Shown here piece after piece: positions 1-5,372 of a stretch of 5,372 nt of DNA. Source of the stretch: Elusimicrobiota bacterium (lineage in GTDB: Bacteria; Elusimicrobiota; Elusimicrobia; UBA1565; UBA9628); NCBI GenBank assembly GCA_028871595.1, contig JAGWMT010000232.1, positions 1-5,372 on the forward strand, written 5' to 3'. The translations under genes were made by a program, and so were the position numbers. The notes beneath the pieces are model-generated. The model ran no database searches. It saw only the letters and a program-made list of their open reading frames with translations, and was not told the origin of the DNA. Position 1 is the first letter of the stretch. Each line of letters begins with the position of its first letter.

Positions 1-1956
1 CGGCTGCTGCTGCTCGCGCTTCCCTTGAGCGCCGCGCCCGCTGACTCGTCCTGGACCGTCCCGGTCGAGGCGAACTTCGCCCGGCTGATCGTCGAGGACG
101 ACAAGGACGGCGACCGGAAGATCACGGTGGAGGACGCGCCGTCGCGGCCCTTCGCCTTGATCGACATGGACGGGCGCACGCACCAAGTCGCCGGCGAATA
201 CCCGCTTTCCGTACTCCTTCAGGAACTGAGCCTGGCCCGCGAGCGCGGCCAGGCGACGGCGGTGCTGTCGGACGCGCTCCTGAACGAGAACCCGGTGGAC
301 CGCACGCACCGCATGATCTCGGGGTTATTTTGGGATTCGTTGACGCGCACGGTGGACGAAGCGGGCCTGGCCCGGATCCTCGAGGATCCGAAGGCGCCGT
401 CGGTGGACGGACGGCTCCGTTTGTACGTGCCGCACGACGACGCGCAGGCGCTGGAGTATTTCTCGGACGCGGCGAAGCGCCGACCGGAACTCAAGCTGGA
501 CGTCGTTCGCCTGCCGGAGAAGGTCGACGCGGCGTACGTGCGCGGCCTGGACGGACGGCACGGGCCGCTGAGCCTGGCGTTGACGCGCGGCGCCGACGGC
601 CTCCTCCGCGGCGAGCCGTTCGTGGTCCCCGGGGGGCGCTTCAACGAGCTGTACGGCTGGGACTCGCACTTCATCGCGCTGGGCCTTTTGGAAGACGGGC
701 GCGCGGAATTGGCGCGTTCCATGACCGACGACCAGATCTACGAGATCCGGCATTACGGCCGCATCCTGAACGCGAACCGGACCTATTACCTGACGCGCTC
801 GCAGCCGCCGTTCCTGACCTCGACGCTGCGCGCGACCGACGAGCTGCTTCCCGACGACGCCCAAAACCTGGCTTGGCTCAAGGGCGGGCTGGAGGCCGCC
901 ATCGCCGAATACCGCGGCGTATGGACCGCGGCGCCGCGTCTGGTGGAAGGGGAGGGTTTAAGCCGCTATTACGACGAGGGGCGCGGCCCCTGCCCCGAGG
1001 TTGAGCCCGGGCACTACGACCCGATCCTGCGCCCGTACGCGGAGAAGGAGGGCGTGACGCCGGCGCGCTACCTCGCCGGCTACCTGTCGGGCCGTTACCG
1101 CAGCGCGGCGCTGGACGCGTTTTTCCTGAATGATCGCGCGGAGCGGGAATCCGGTCACGACACGACCTATCGTTTCGACGACCGCGCGACCGACTTCCTG
1201 ACCGTCGACTTGAACTCCCTTCTGTACAAGACCGAGACCGACATCGCGGAGATCATCGACCGCCGGTTCGGCGGGGAGCTGCGTCTGTCCGACGGCCGCC
1301 TGGAGTTCGCCTCGGACTGGCGCGACCGCGCCGCGGCCCGGAAGAAGCGGATGAACGAGCTGTTCTGGGACGCCAAGCGGGGGATGTTCTTCGACTACGA
1401 CTACAAGAACAAGCGCCGCTCCACCTACGTGAGCGCGACCACCTTCTACCCGCTGTGGGCGGGCTGGGCCGCGCCGGAGCAGGCGGCGGCGGTGCGGACG
1501 AACGCGTTGAAGGAGCTCGAACGCCTGGGCGGATTGGCCGCGACGGGCGAGGCCTCGCGCGGGCCCTTGTCGGAGCGGAGACCCGCGCGCCAATGGGACT
1601 ATCCCTACGGTTGGGCGCCGCATCAGATCCTGGCCTGGCGGGGGCTCGAGCGCTACGGCTTCGGCGACGACGCCCGGCGCCTGGCGTACCGCTGGCTGTG
1701 GACCATCGTCAAGAACGCGCGCGATTACGACGGGACCGTCCCCGAGAAATACGACGTCGTGAAGGCGTCCCACCAGGTGTTCGCCGAGTACGGCAACGTG
1801 GGGACAAAGTTCTCCTACATCACGAAGGAGGGCTTCGGCTGGATGAACGCGTCGTACGAGCTGGGCCTCAAGATCCTGACCCCCGACCAGCTGTCGGCGC
1901 TGCGCGCGCTGACGCCTCCGGATCGGGTGTTTCCCGCCGTCGGGAAAAAGGACTAG
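1..1956 (+). CDS. Secreted alpha,alpha-trehalase, GH37, fungal neutral (Ca-binding) type; 5' end outside window
   Basis: Hydrolyses trehalose to two glucoses. The frame is open from base 1, and its first residues (RLLLLALPLSAAPA, then DSSW) form a signal-peptide core with an A-P-A cleavage site. The real start is therefore upstream; the TTG at 25 would destroy the signal. Numbering from the first codon in the window (651 residues seen): an EF-hand-like loop DKDGDRKITVED (34-45); trehalase signature 1, PGGRFNELYGWDSHF (210-224); ANRTYYLTRSQPP (258-270); RESGHD with the likely catalytic acid D387; signature 2, QWDYPYGWAPHQ (531-542); EKYD with the likely catalytic base E582; and EGFGWMNASYELGL (610-623). 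The acid-base spacing of 195 residues and the acidic loop match the yeast Nth1 arrangement as I remember it. The glycine-rich GGGGEY loop of E. coli TreA is absent. All key residues look intact, so the enzyme should be active, probably in the periplasm or outside the cell. It converges on the next gene and shares its stop bases. The family call is very secure; the fungal-type subgroup is inferred from motifs. Confidence 0.95.
   Translation, partial: RLLLLALPLSAAPADSSWTVPVEANFARLIVEDDKDGDRKITVEDAPSRPFALIDMDGRTHQVAGEYPLSVLLQELSLARERGQATAVLSDALLNENPVDRTHRMISGLFWDSLTRTVDEAGLARILEDPKAPSVDGRLRLYVPHDDAQALEYFSDAAKRRPELKLDVVRLPEKVDAAYVRGLDGRHGPLSLALTRGADGLLRGEPFVVPGGRFNELYGWDSHFIALGLLEDGRAELARSMTDDQIYEIRHYGRILNANRTYYLTRSQPPFLTSTLRATDELLPDDAQNLAWLKGGLEAAIAEYRGVWTAAPRLVEGEGLSRYYDEGRGPCPEVEPGHYDPILRPYAEKEGVTPARYLAGYLSGRYRSAALDAFFLNDRAERESGHDTTYRFDDRATDFLTVDLNSLLYKTETDIAEIIDRRFGGELRLSDGRLEFASDWRDRAAARKKRMNELFWDAKRGMFFDYDYKNKRRSTYVSATTFYPLWAGWAAPEQAAAVRTNALKELERLGGLAATGEASRGPLSERRPARQWDYPYGWAPHQILAWRGLERYGFGDDARRLAYRWLWTIVKNARDYDGTVPEKYDVVKASHQVFAEYGNVGTKFSYITKEGFGWMNASYELGLKILTPDQLSALRALTPPDRVFPAVGKKD
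100..135 (+). other. EF-hand-like calcium-binding loop within the trehalase
   Basis: The twelve codons encode DKDGDRKITVED. Acidic residues at loop positions 1, 3, 5 and 12 and a glycine at position 4 fit a calcium-coordinating loop. The same segment in fungal neutral trehalase (DTDGNYQITIED in yeast Nth1, from memory) binds calcium and supports activation of that enzyme. Calcium binding here is inferred from this similarity. Confidence 0.7.
1930..1947. repeat. Perfect 7-bp hairpin at the end of the trehalase gene
   Basis: The arms TTTCCCG (1930-1936) and CGGGAAA (1941-1947) pair perfectly around a 4-base loop, 6 bases before the shared stop codons. The A-run follows on the + strand, so neither strand has the GC stem followed by a U-tract that a classical intrinsic terminator needs. 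It could still stall polymerase or protect the 3' end of convergent transcripts, or be a by-product of the Val-Gly-Lys-Lys codons. Confidence 0.35.
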
Positions 1957-3305
1957 ACGCCGGCCAAACGCGCCAGGCGGCCGCGGAGTCCGCCGGCGAT
2001 GCGTTCCAGGTCCTTCCGCCGCGTCTCCAGTTCGTTCCGGGCGTAGGCGGCATGGCGGGCGGCCAGCGCGACGTCGCCGCGCTCCAGGGCGGCCAGGGCG
2101 GCGTCCAGATTCTGCGCCGCCACTTGCTTGGCGCCCACGAACCCGCGTCCGGCCCAGGCGCGGGCCTCGCGCAAATCCGCCTTCGCCAAGTCGCGGTCGG
2201 CCTTCGTGGGACGGGGTCCGGCGAGGATCAGGGCCCAGCGGTTGAGGGCGGCTTCCCGCGCCAATACGGCCAGATACTCCTTTTTCGCGGAGTCCAAGGC
2301 GTGGAACTGCGCGCGCACGGCCTTGTCGGCGCCGTCGTAGACGATCGGGGTGGGCTCGGCGATCTTCGGGTGGAGGATCAGGTCCTTCGCGGCCAGGGCG
2401 CGCGCGGACAGCGCCGCGCCGTCCTCACCGGCCAGGGCCGCGCCCGCGGCCGCGTGCAGGGCCGCAGCGGCGGCGCGGTGGCGGGCCAGATGCTCGGCGT
2501 CGTCCACCGGGGCTTTGCGCAAGACCTCGGCCAGCCCGGCGAAGCGCTCGGCGGCTTCGGCGGCGCGCCCGTTGCGGGCGTCGCGGGCGGCGGCGTCCAG
2601 CTCGGAGTGGGCGTTGCGCCAGCGGCGCGAGACCACGACGGCGCGTCCGTCGCCGAACACGGCCTCGGCGCGGTCCAGGCCCTCGCGCCAGCCGGACTCC
2701 GCGCGGCCGGTGGCGGCGGAGTTGAAGGCGCCGATCAGGGACCACAGCGCGGCGTTGCGGCGGAAGGCGGCGGCGTTGAGCGGCGCGCGGCCGGTGAGCT
2801 GGGCCAGGGCGGCGCGCATCTGCAGGACGTAGATCGCGTTGTTGAGCTGGGCGCGGCGGCGGCTTCCGGCGGCGCGCGCCTCGGGGTCGTCCCCGGCTCG
2901 TTCCAGGGCGGCGCGCTCGGCGCGAAGGTTCTTGAGGCGCGCCGACAGTTCCTTCCAGTCGGACGGCCCCTCGGGCAGTTGGGTCAGCACGCCGCGCAGA
3001 TCCGCGGCCATGGCGCGCTTGGCGGGCGCCAGCTCCGCGGCCGGCGTCCCGGCCTGAGCACGGTTGTGGACCTGGGCCAGGGCGGCGTACAGGCGGTCGG
3101 CGTCCTTCTGGAGCTCGAAGGCGGCGCGCTCGCTGAGGAGGGGCGCGGCGGGGAGCGACGGCAGCGACGAACCGGCGGAGGCGGCGGCCGTCGCGGGGAG
3201 GGCCGGAGCGGCGAAGACCGGCGCGGCCACCGGCGGAACGGTTCGAATCTGGGAGAACGCCGGAGCGGCGAGAAGCAGGGCGAGCAGGGCTCGGAGATTG
3301 GTCAC
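1953..3305 (-). CDS. Secreted alanine-rich helical protein of unknown function
   Basis: I recognise no family. Starting from the GTG at 3305 the product has 450 residues and a clear signal peptide (VTNLRALLALLLAAPAFS, cleavage likely after S18). A Pro/Ala/Ser-rich low-complexity linker follows at about 23-57. The rest looks almost entirely alpha-helical, very rich in Ala, Arg, Leu and Glu, with no cysteine. A possible coiled coil lies at about 118-172 and TPR-like helical pairs at about 232-265 and 395-437, but no consensus repeat is convincing. A longer frame reaches an ATG at 3416. I reject that start because it places 37 polar, proline-rich residues before the signal sequence and would run through the promoter-like region. 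The GTG has no Shine-Dalgarno site but has an extended -10 just upstream. The reading frame is supported by a strong signal peptide and normal G/C third-position bias; competing open frames on the other strand are composition artefacts. Its job could be an envelope or periplasmic scaffold protein, but that is a guess. Confidence 0.8.
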   Translation of the reverse strand: MTNLRALLALLLAAPAFSQIRTVPPVAAPVFAAPALPATAAASAGSSLPSLPAAPLLSERAAFELQKDADRLYAALAQVHNRAQAGTPAAELAPAKRAMAADLRGVLTQLPEGPSDWKELSARLKNLRAERAALERAGDDPEARAAGSRRRAQLNNAIYVLQMRAALAQLTGRAPLNAAAFRRNAALWSLIGAFNSAATGRAESGWREGLDRAEAVFGDGRAVVVSRRWRNAHSELDAAARDARNGRAAEAAERFAGLAEVLRKAPVDDAEHLARHRAAAAALHAAAGAALAGEDGAALSARALAAKDLILHPKIAEPTPIVYDGADKAVRAQFHALDSAKKEYLAVLAREAALNRWALILAGPRPTKADRDLAKADLREARAWAGRGFVGAKQVAAQNLDAALAALERGDVALAARHAAYARNELETRRKDLERIAGGLRGRLARLAGV

Positions 3306-3319
3306 GAGGCATTCTACCA
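3303..3319 (-). promoter_or_regulatory. Extended -10 promoter abutting the GTG start; probable leaderless mRNA
   Basis: On the minus strand the sequence reads TGGTAGAAT, then gcctc, then GTG. TGn-TAGAAT is a good extended -10 element (3311-3319). Transcription normally begins about 7 bases after the -10, which puts +1 on or within one base of the GTG. No ribosome binding site precedes the start. No convincing -35 exists at 16-18 bases further upstream, which is usual for extended -10 promoters. Confidence 0.5.
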
Positions 3320-3323
3320 CCGC

Positions 3324-3335
3324 CGGCGCGCGCCG
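3324..3335. repeat. 12-bp perfect palindrome in the leftward promoter spacer
   Basis: CGGCGCGCGCCG reads identically on both strands and lies just upstream of the leftward -10. In sequence this GC-rich such palindromes can arise by chance, so an operator role is only a possibility. Confidence 0.25.
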
Positions 3336-3362
3336 CTCTGGGTCCTGCGTCCCCTCGGGCGG

Positions 3363-3378
3363 GGGGCCGTTCGGCCCC
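3363..3378. repeat. Inverted repeat, 7-bp arms with 2-base centre
   Basis: GGGGCCG-tt-CGGCCCC is perfectly symmetric and lies in the middle of the divergent intergenic region, abutting the next inverted repeat and sharing one base with it. It could be an operator or an RNA hairpin if transcribed. There is no T-run on either side, so it does not look like an intrinsic terminator. Confidence 0.35.
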
Positions 3379-3395
3379 GTCACGCGCTCGTGACG
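3378..3395. repeat. Inverted repeat CGTCACG-N4-CGTGACG, candidate operator
   Basis: The 7-base arms (3378-3384 and 3389-3395) flank a 4-base centre. Of the symmetric elements in the intergenic region it is the least purely GC, so it is the best candidate for a dimeric regulator site. The half-site CGTGAC also occurs on the minus strand across the GTG start at 3301-3306. I cannot assign it to a named regulator. Confidence 0.4.
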
Positions 3396-3420
3396 CGCCC
3401 GTCCACCGGGAGGCATGGTC

Positions 3421-3436
3421 CGCGGCGGTCGCCGCG
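3421..3436. repeat. Inverted repeat within the rightward promoter spacer, candidate operator
   Basis: CGCGGCG-gt-CGCCGCG is a perfect 16-bp symmetric element ending two bases before the rightward -10 hexamer. A protein bound here would cover the -10/-35 spacer and could repress the operon. The composition makes a chance origin possible. Confidence 0.35.
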
Positions 3437-3438
3437 TT

Positions 3439-3454
3439 TATACTGGAGTCCATG
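3439..3454 (+). promoter_or_regulatory. -10 element just upstream of the metallophosphoesterase start
   Basis: TATACT (3439-3444) differs from the TATAAT consensus at one base and sits 7 bases before the ATG. This predicts transcription starting at or within about a base of the start codon. A GGAG at 3445-3448 resembles a ribosome binding site but is only 3 bases from the ATG and would mostly lie outside such a transcript. The best -35 candidate at 17-base spacing, TGGTCC (3416-3421), matches TTGACA at only three positions. Confidence 0.5.
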
Positions 3455-4228
3455 GAACAGACTAAGCGCTGGCGGACGATCTGGATCTCGGACATCCACC
3501 TCGGGACGCGGGACTGCAAGGCGGCCTTCCTCCTCGAGTTCCTGAAGCACAACGAATCCGACACGCTCTATCTGGTCGGCGACGTCATCGACGGCTGGCG
3601 GCTCAAGACCTCGTGGCATTACTGGGACCAGCGCCACAACGACGTGGTCCAGAAAATCCTGCGCAAGGCGCGCCGCGGCGTCCGGGTGATCCTGGTGCCC
3701 GGGAACCACGACGAGGCCTTCCGCGACTTCGGCGGCATGCATTTCGGCGGCGTGGAGGTGGCGCTCGAGTCCGTTCACGAGACGGCCGACGGGCGCCGCC
3801 TGTTGGTCGTTCACGGCGACCAGTTCGACGGCATCGTGCGGCACGCGAAGGCCATCGCCTTGCTGGGCACCTGGGCGTACGACGTCGCGCTGCGCGTCAA
3901 CCACTGGTTCAATCTCGGCCGGCGCCTGGTGGGGCTTCCCTACTGGTCGTTGTCTGCCTACCTGAAGCACAAGGTCAAGAACGCGGTGGAGTTCATCGCC
4001 AAATTCGAGGACGAGATGATCGCGGAGACCAAGCGGCGCGGCCTGGACGGCGTGATCTGCGGCCATATCCACCACGCCGAGATCCGCCGCTCCGGCGGGG
4101 TCCTGTACTGCAACGACGGCGACTGGGTGGAGAGCTGCACCGCGTTGGTCGAGGATTTCGACGGGAGCCTGAGCATCCTGCACTGGGCGGACGAGCGTCT
4201 GAAGCTCCGCGAGGAGGTCGCCGCATGA
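3452..4228 (+). CDS. LpxH-like metallophosphoesterase (UDP-2,3-diacylglucosamine diphosphatase family)
   Basis: A 258-residue calcineurin-like phosphoesterase of the LpxH/COG2908 type. LpxH cleaves UDP-2,3-diacylglucosamine to lipid X and UMP at the inner face of the cytoplasmic membrane in lipid A synthesis. All metal-binding motifs are present and in order: SDIHLG (D14, H16), GDVIDGW (D44), GNHD (N85, H86), HGD (H121) and GHIHHAE (H205, H207). Family-typical stretches include LPYWSLSAYLKHKVKNAV (162-179) and NDGDWVESCTALVE (221-234). It is slightly longer than E. coli LpxH (240 residues). There is no signal peptide; the protein is probably cytoplasmic and membrane-associated. It resembles the widespread LpxH-like paralogues as well as true LpxH, so I give no gene symbol. 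It is the first gene of an operon and overlaps the glycosyltransferase by ATGA, which suggests a role in glycolipid metabolism. The exact substrate is uncertain. Confidence 0.9.
   Translation: MEQTKRWRTIWISDIHLGTRDCKAAFLLEFLKHNESDTLYLVGDVIDGWRLKTSWHYWDQRHNDVVQKILRKARRGVRVILVPGNHDEAFRDFGGMHFGGVEVALESVHETADGRRLLVVHGDQFDGIVRHAKAIALLGTWAYDVALRVNHWFNLGRRLVGLPYWSLSAYLKHKVKNAVEFIAKFEDEMIAETKRRGLDGVICGHIHHAEIRRSGGVLYCNDGDWVESCTALVEDFDGSLSILHWADERLKLREEVAA
4211..4217 (+). promoter_or_regulatory. Strong Shine-Dalgarno site for the glycosyltransferase
   Basis: GAGGAGG lies inside the last codons of the metallophosphoesterase, 7 bases before the ATG at 4225. The spacing is ideal and fixes that start. 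Together with the ATGA overlap it indicates translational coupling within one mRNA. Confidence 0.8.
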
Positions 4229-5372
4229 AGACCAAGCCGAAAAGCATCCTGATCCTGCACGCCTCGGTCGGCGCGGGACACACCCGCGCGGCCAAGGCCG
4301 TGGCCTCCGCGCTGGCGCTGGAAGCGCCCGACGCGCGCGTGGTGACGGTCGATGCTTTGGACCTGTCCAAGGCGCTGTTCAAGCGGGTGTACGGCCAAGG
4401 GTATCTGGATCTGGTCGCGAAGGCGCCGAAGTTGTTCGGGATGCTGTTCGAGTTGACGGACCGCCCCGCGCGCGGACGCGCCTACGGCGACCGACTGCGC
4501 CGCGCGGTGTCGCGCTGGGGTGCGAAAGATTTCGTCGCCCTGCTCGAAGACGGGAATTGGGACGCCGTCGTCAGCACGCATTTCCTGCCGCCGGAGTTGA
4601 TCGCGGCGCTGCGGAAAGAGGGACGGTTCACGGCGCCCCTTTTGACCGTTGTGACCGACTACGACGCGCACCGGATCTGGGTTCACGACGACGAGGCGCG
4701 CTACTGCGTGGCCAGCCCGGTGGCGGCGGCCTCTCTGCGCGGCCACGGCGTTCCGTCGTCATCCATCGAGGTCACCGGCATCCCCGTCGATCCTTCCTTC
4801 TCCGTCCCGACGGACAGGGACGCGGCGCGGCGCGCGTTCGACCTGTCGGGCGGTTTCCCCGTGGTCGTGCAGTCCTCGGGCGGGCACGGCGTGGGGCCGC
4901 TTGAGGATGTCTATCGCGCTCTTTTGGCATCGACGGTTCCCAGCGAGATCGTCGTCGTTTGCGGCCGGAATGAGGCCGCTCAGAAAACCTTGGCCGCAGT
5001 GCAGGTCCCGTCGCGTCATCGGGTCAAATTACTTGGATTCACCGATAAGATGCGCGAACTGATGTCGGTGGCCGACCTGCTGGTGACCAAGCCCGGAGGC
5101 CTCACCGTCAGCGAGGCCCTGTCCTGCGGCCTGCCCATGGCGCTGGTCAGTCCCATTCCTGGCCAGGAAGAACGCAACGCCGATTATCTGCTGGAACACG
5201 GCGCCGCAGTGAAGGCGAACGCGCCCGCCGCTTTGACCGCGAAAGTCGAGGAGTTATTGTCGTCGCCGTCGCGCCTGGCGTCGATGCGCCGCAAGGCAAA
5301 GGCGCTGGGCCGGCCTCGCGCCGCTTTCGCGGTCGCGCGTCAGGCTCTGGAGGCGTCCCGGGGGCGTTTCCA
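4225..5372 (+). CDS. MGDG synthase/UgtP-type glycolipid glycosyltransferase (GT28); 3' end outside window
   Basis: Transfers a hexose from a nucleotide sugar to a lipid acceptor, typically diacylglycerol, at the cytoplasmic face of the membrane. The frame is open to the window end (382 complete codons), close to the family's usual 380-400, so only a short tail is probably missing. The N-terminal MGDG-synthase domain shows ILHASVGAGHTRAAKAV (9-25, the GxGHxxAA acceptor-side loop), STHFLPPE (117-124) and TDYDAHRIWVH (144-154). The C-terminal GT28 donor-binding domain shows TGIPVDPSF (184-192), QSSGGHGVG (216-224), TKPGG (288-292), SEALSCGLP (296-304) and ERNADYLLEHGAA (about 312-324). The start is set by the upstream ribosome binding site and the ATGA overlap. 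Sugar (glucose or galactose) and acceptor cannot be read from the sequence; MurG is a more distant relative and less likely. Pairing with an LpxH-like hydrolase supports an envelope glycolipid pathway. Confidence 0.92.
   Translation, partial: MKTKPKSILILHASVGAGHTRAAKAVASALALEAPDARVVTVDALDLSKALFKRVYGQGYLDLVAKAPKLFGMLFELTDRPARGRAYGDRLRRAVSRWGAKDFVALLEDGNWDAVVSTHFLPPELIAALRKEGRFTAPLLTVVTDYDAHRIWVHDDEARYCVASPVAAASLRGHGVPSSSIEVTGIPVDPSFSVPTDRDAARRAFDLSGGFPVVVQSSGGHGVGPLEDVYRALLASTVPSEIVVVCGRNEAAQKTLAAVQVPSRHRVKLLGFTDKMRELMSVADLLVTKPGGLTVSEALSCGLPMALVSPIPGQEERNADYLLEHGAAVKANAPAALTAKVEELLSSPSRLASMRRKAKALGRPRAAFAVARQALEASRGRF

Noticed and set aside
25..27. TTG at 25 as the start of the trehalase
   Set aside because: The frame is open further upstream and encodes a hydrophobic signal-peptide core that this start would cut off.
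958..1773. Long minus-strand frames opposite the trehalase, and those opposite the metallophosphoesterase and glycosyltransferase
   Set aside because: They are antisense shadows of genes with intact catalytic motifs and show no recognisable domain of their own.
2040..2130. Repetitive GGCGGCCAGGGCGGC-like bases as a tandem DNA repeat
   Set aside because: The repetition follows from Ala/Leu-rich helical codons in the minus-strand gene and has no fixed period.
3363..3378. GC hairpin as an intrinsic terminator
   Set aside because: There is no T-run on either strand, and it lies between divergent genes where no transcript should end.
3306..3416. N-terminal extension of the unknown gene to an ATG at 3416
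   Set aside because: The extension is polar and proline-rich, precedes an otherwise N-terminal signal peptide, and overlaps the -10 element and inverted repeats.
1455..3545. Long open frame on the + strand (696 codons) spanning the trehalase end and the unknown gene
   Set aside because: It crosses two better-supported genes and the promoter region, and its composition is a Gly/Arg/Gln-rich shadow. It has no motif or signal and results from high GC with few stop codons.

Overview
This is a GC-rich bacterial window, densely packed with genes and showing no mobile element, RNA gene or CRISPR. It holds four protein genes. Their order is: a secreted trehalase (5' end cut by the window edge, + strand), a secreted alanine-rich helical protein of unknown function (- strand), then a short divergent promoter region and a two-gene + strand operon. 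The operon encodes an LpxH-like metallophosphoesterase and a MGDG-synthase/UgtP-type glycolipid glycosyltransferase, whose 3' end is cut by the window edge. Signal peptides, an LpxH-like hydrolase and a lipid glycosyltransferase suggest a bacterium with an elaborate envelope, probably Gram-negative. The strong G/C third-position bias and the signal peptide followed by an Ala/Pro linker would fit a GC-rich lineage such as Elusimicrobiota. That placement is a low-confidence impression, not a demonstrated one.

Layout. Bases 1-1956: GH37 trehalase. Its closest resemblance, from remembered family sequences, is to the calcium-dependent neutral trehalases of fungi rather than to E. coli TreA/TreF, because it keeps an EF-hand-like acidic loop and the fungal-style C-terminal motif. 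Unlike the fungal cytosolic enzymes it carries a signal peptide, so it should act outside the cytoplasm. Bases 1953-3305: the convergent unknown gene, whose stop codon shares the palindrome CTAG with the trehalase stop. Bases 3306-3451: a 146-base divergent intergenic region. It has a -10-like hexamer only 5-7 bases from each start codon, which suggests leaderless or nearly leaderless transcripts, and several perfect inverted repeats. Bases 3452-5372: the metallophosphoesterase and glycosyltransferase, translationally coupled through an ATGA overlap with a strong ribosome binding site.

How the genes may work together. The operon pair plausibly serves membrane glycolipid synthesis or turnover. 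The trehalase would release glucose from periplasmic or external trehalose. No sequence evidence links the trehalase to the operon, and the unknown secreted protein between them has no recognisable domain. I do not see a convincing new multi-gene system. The most notable points are the secreted fungal-type trehalase, the shared CTAG stop, and the paired putative leaderless promoters.
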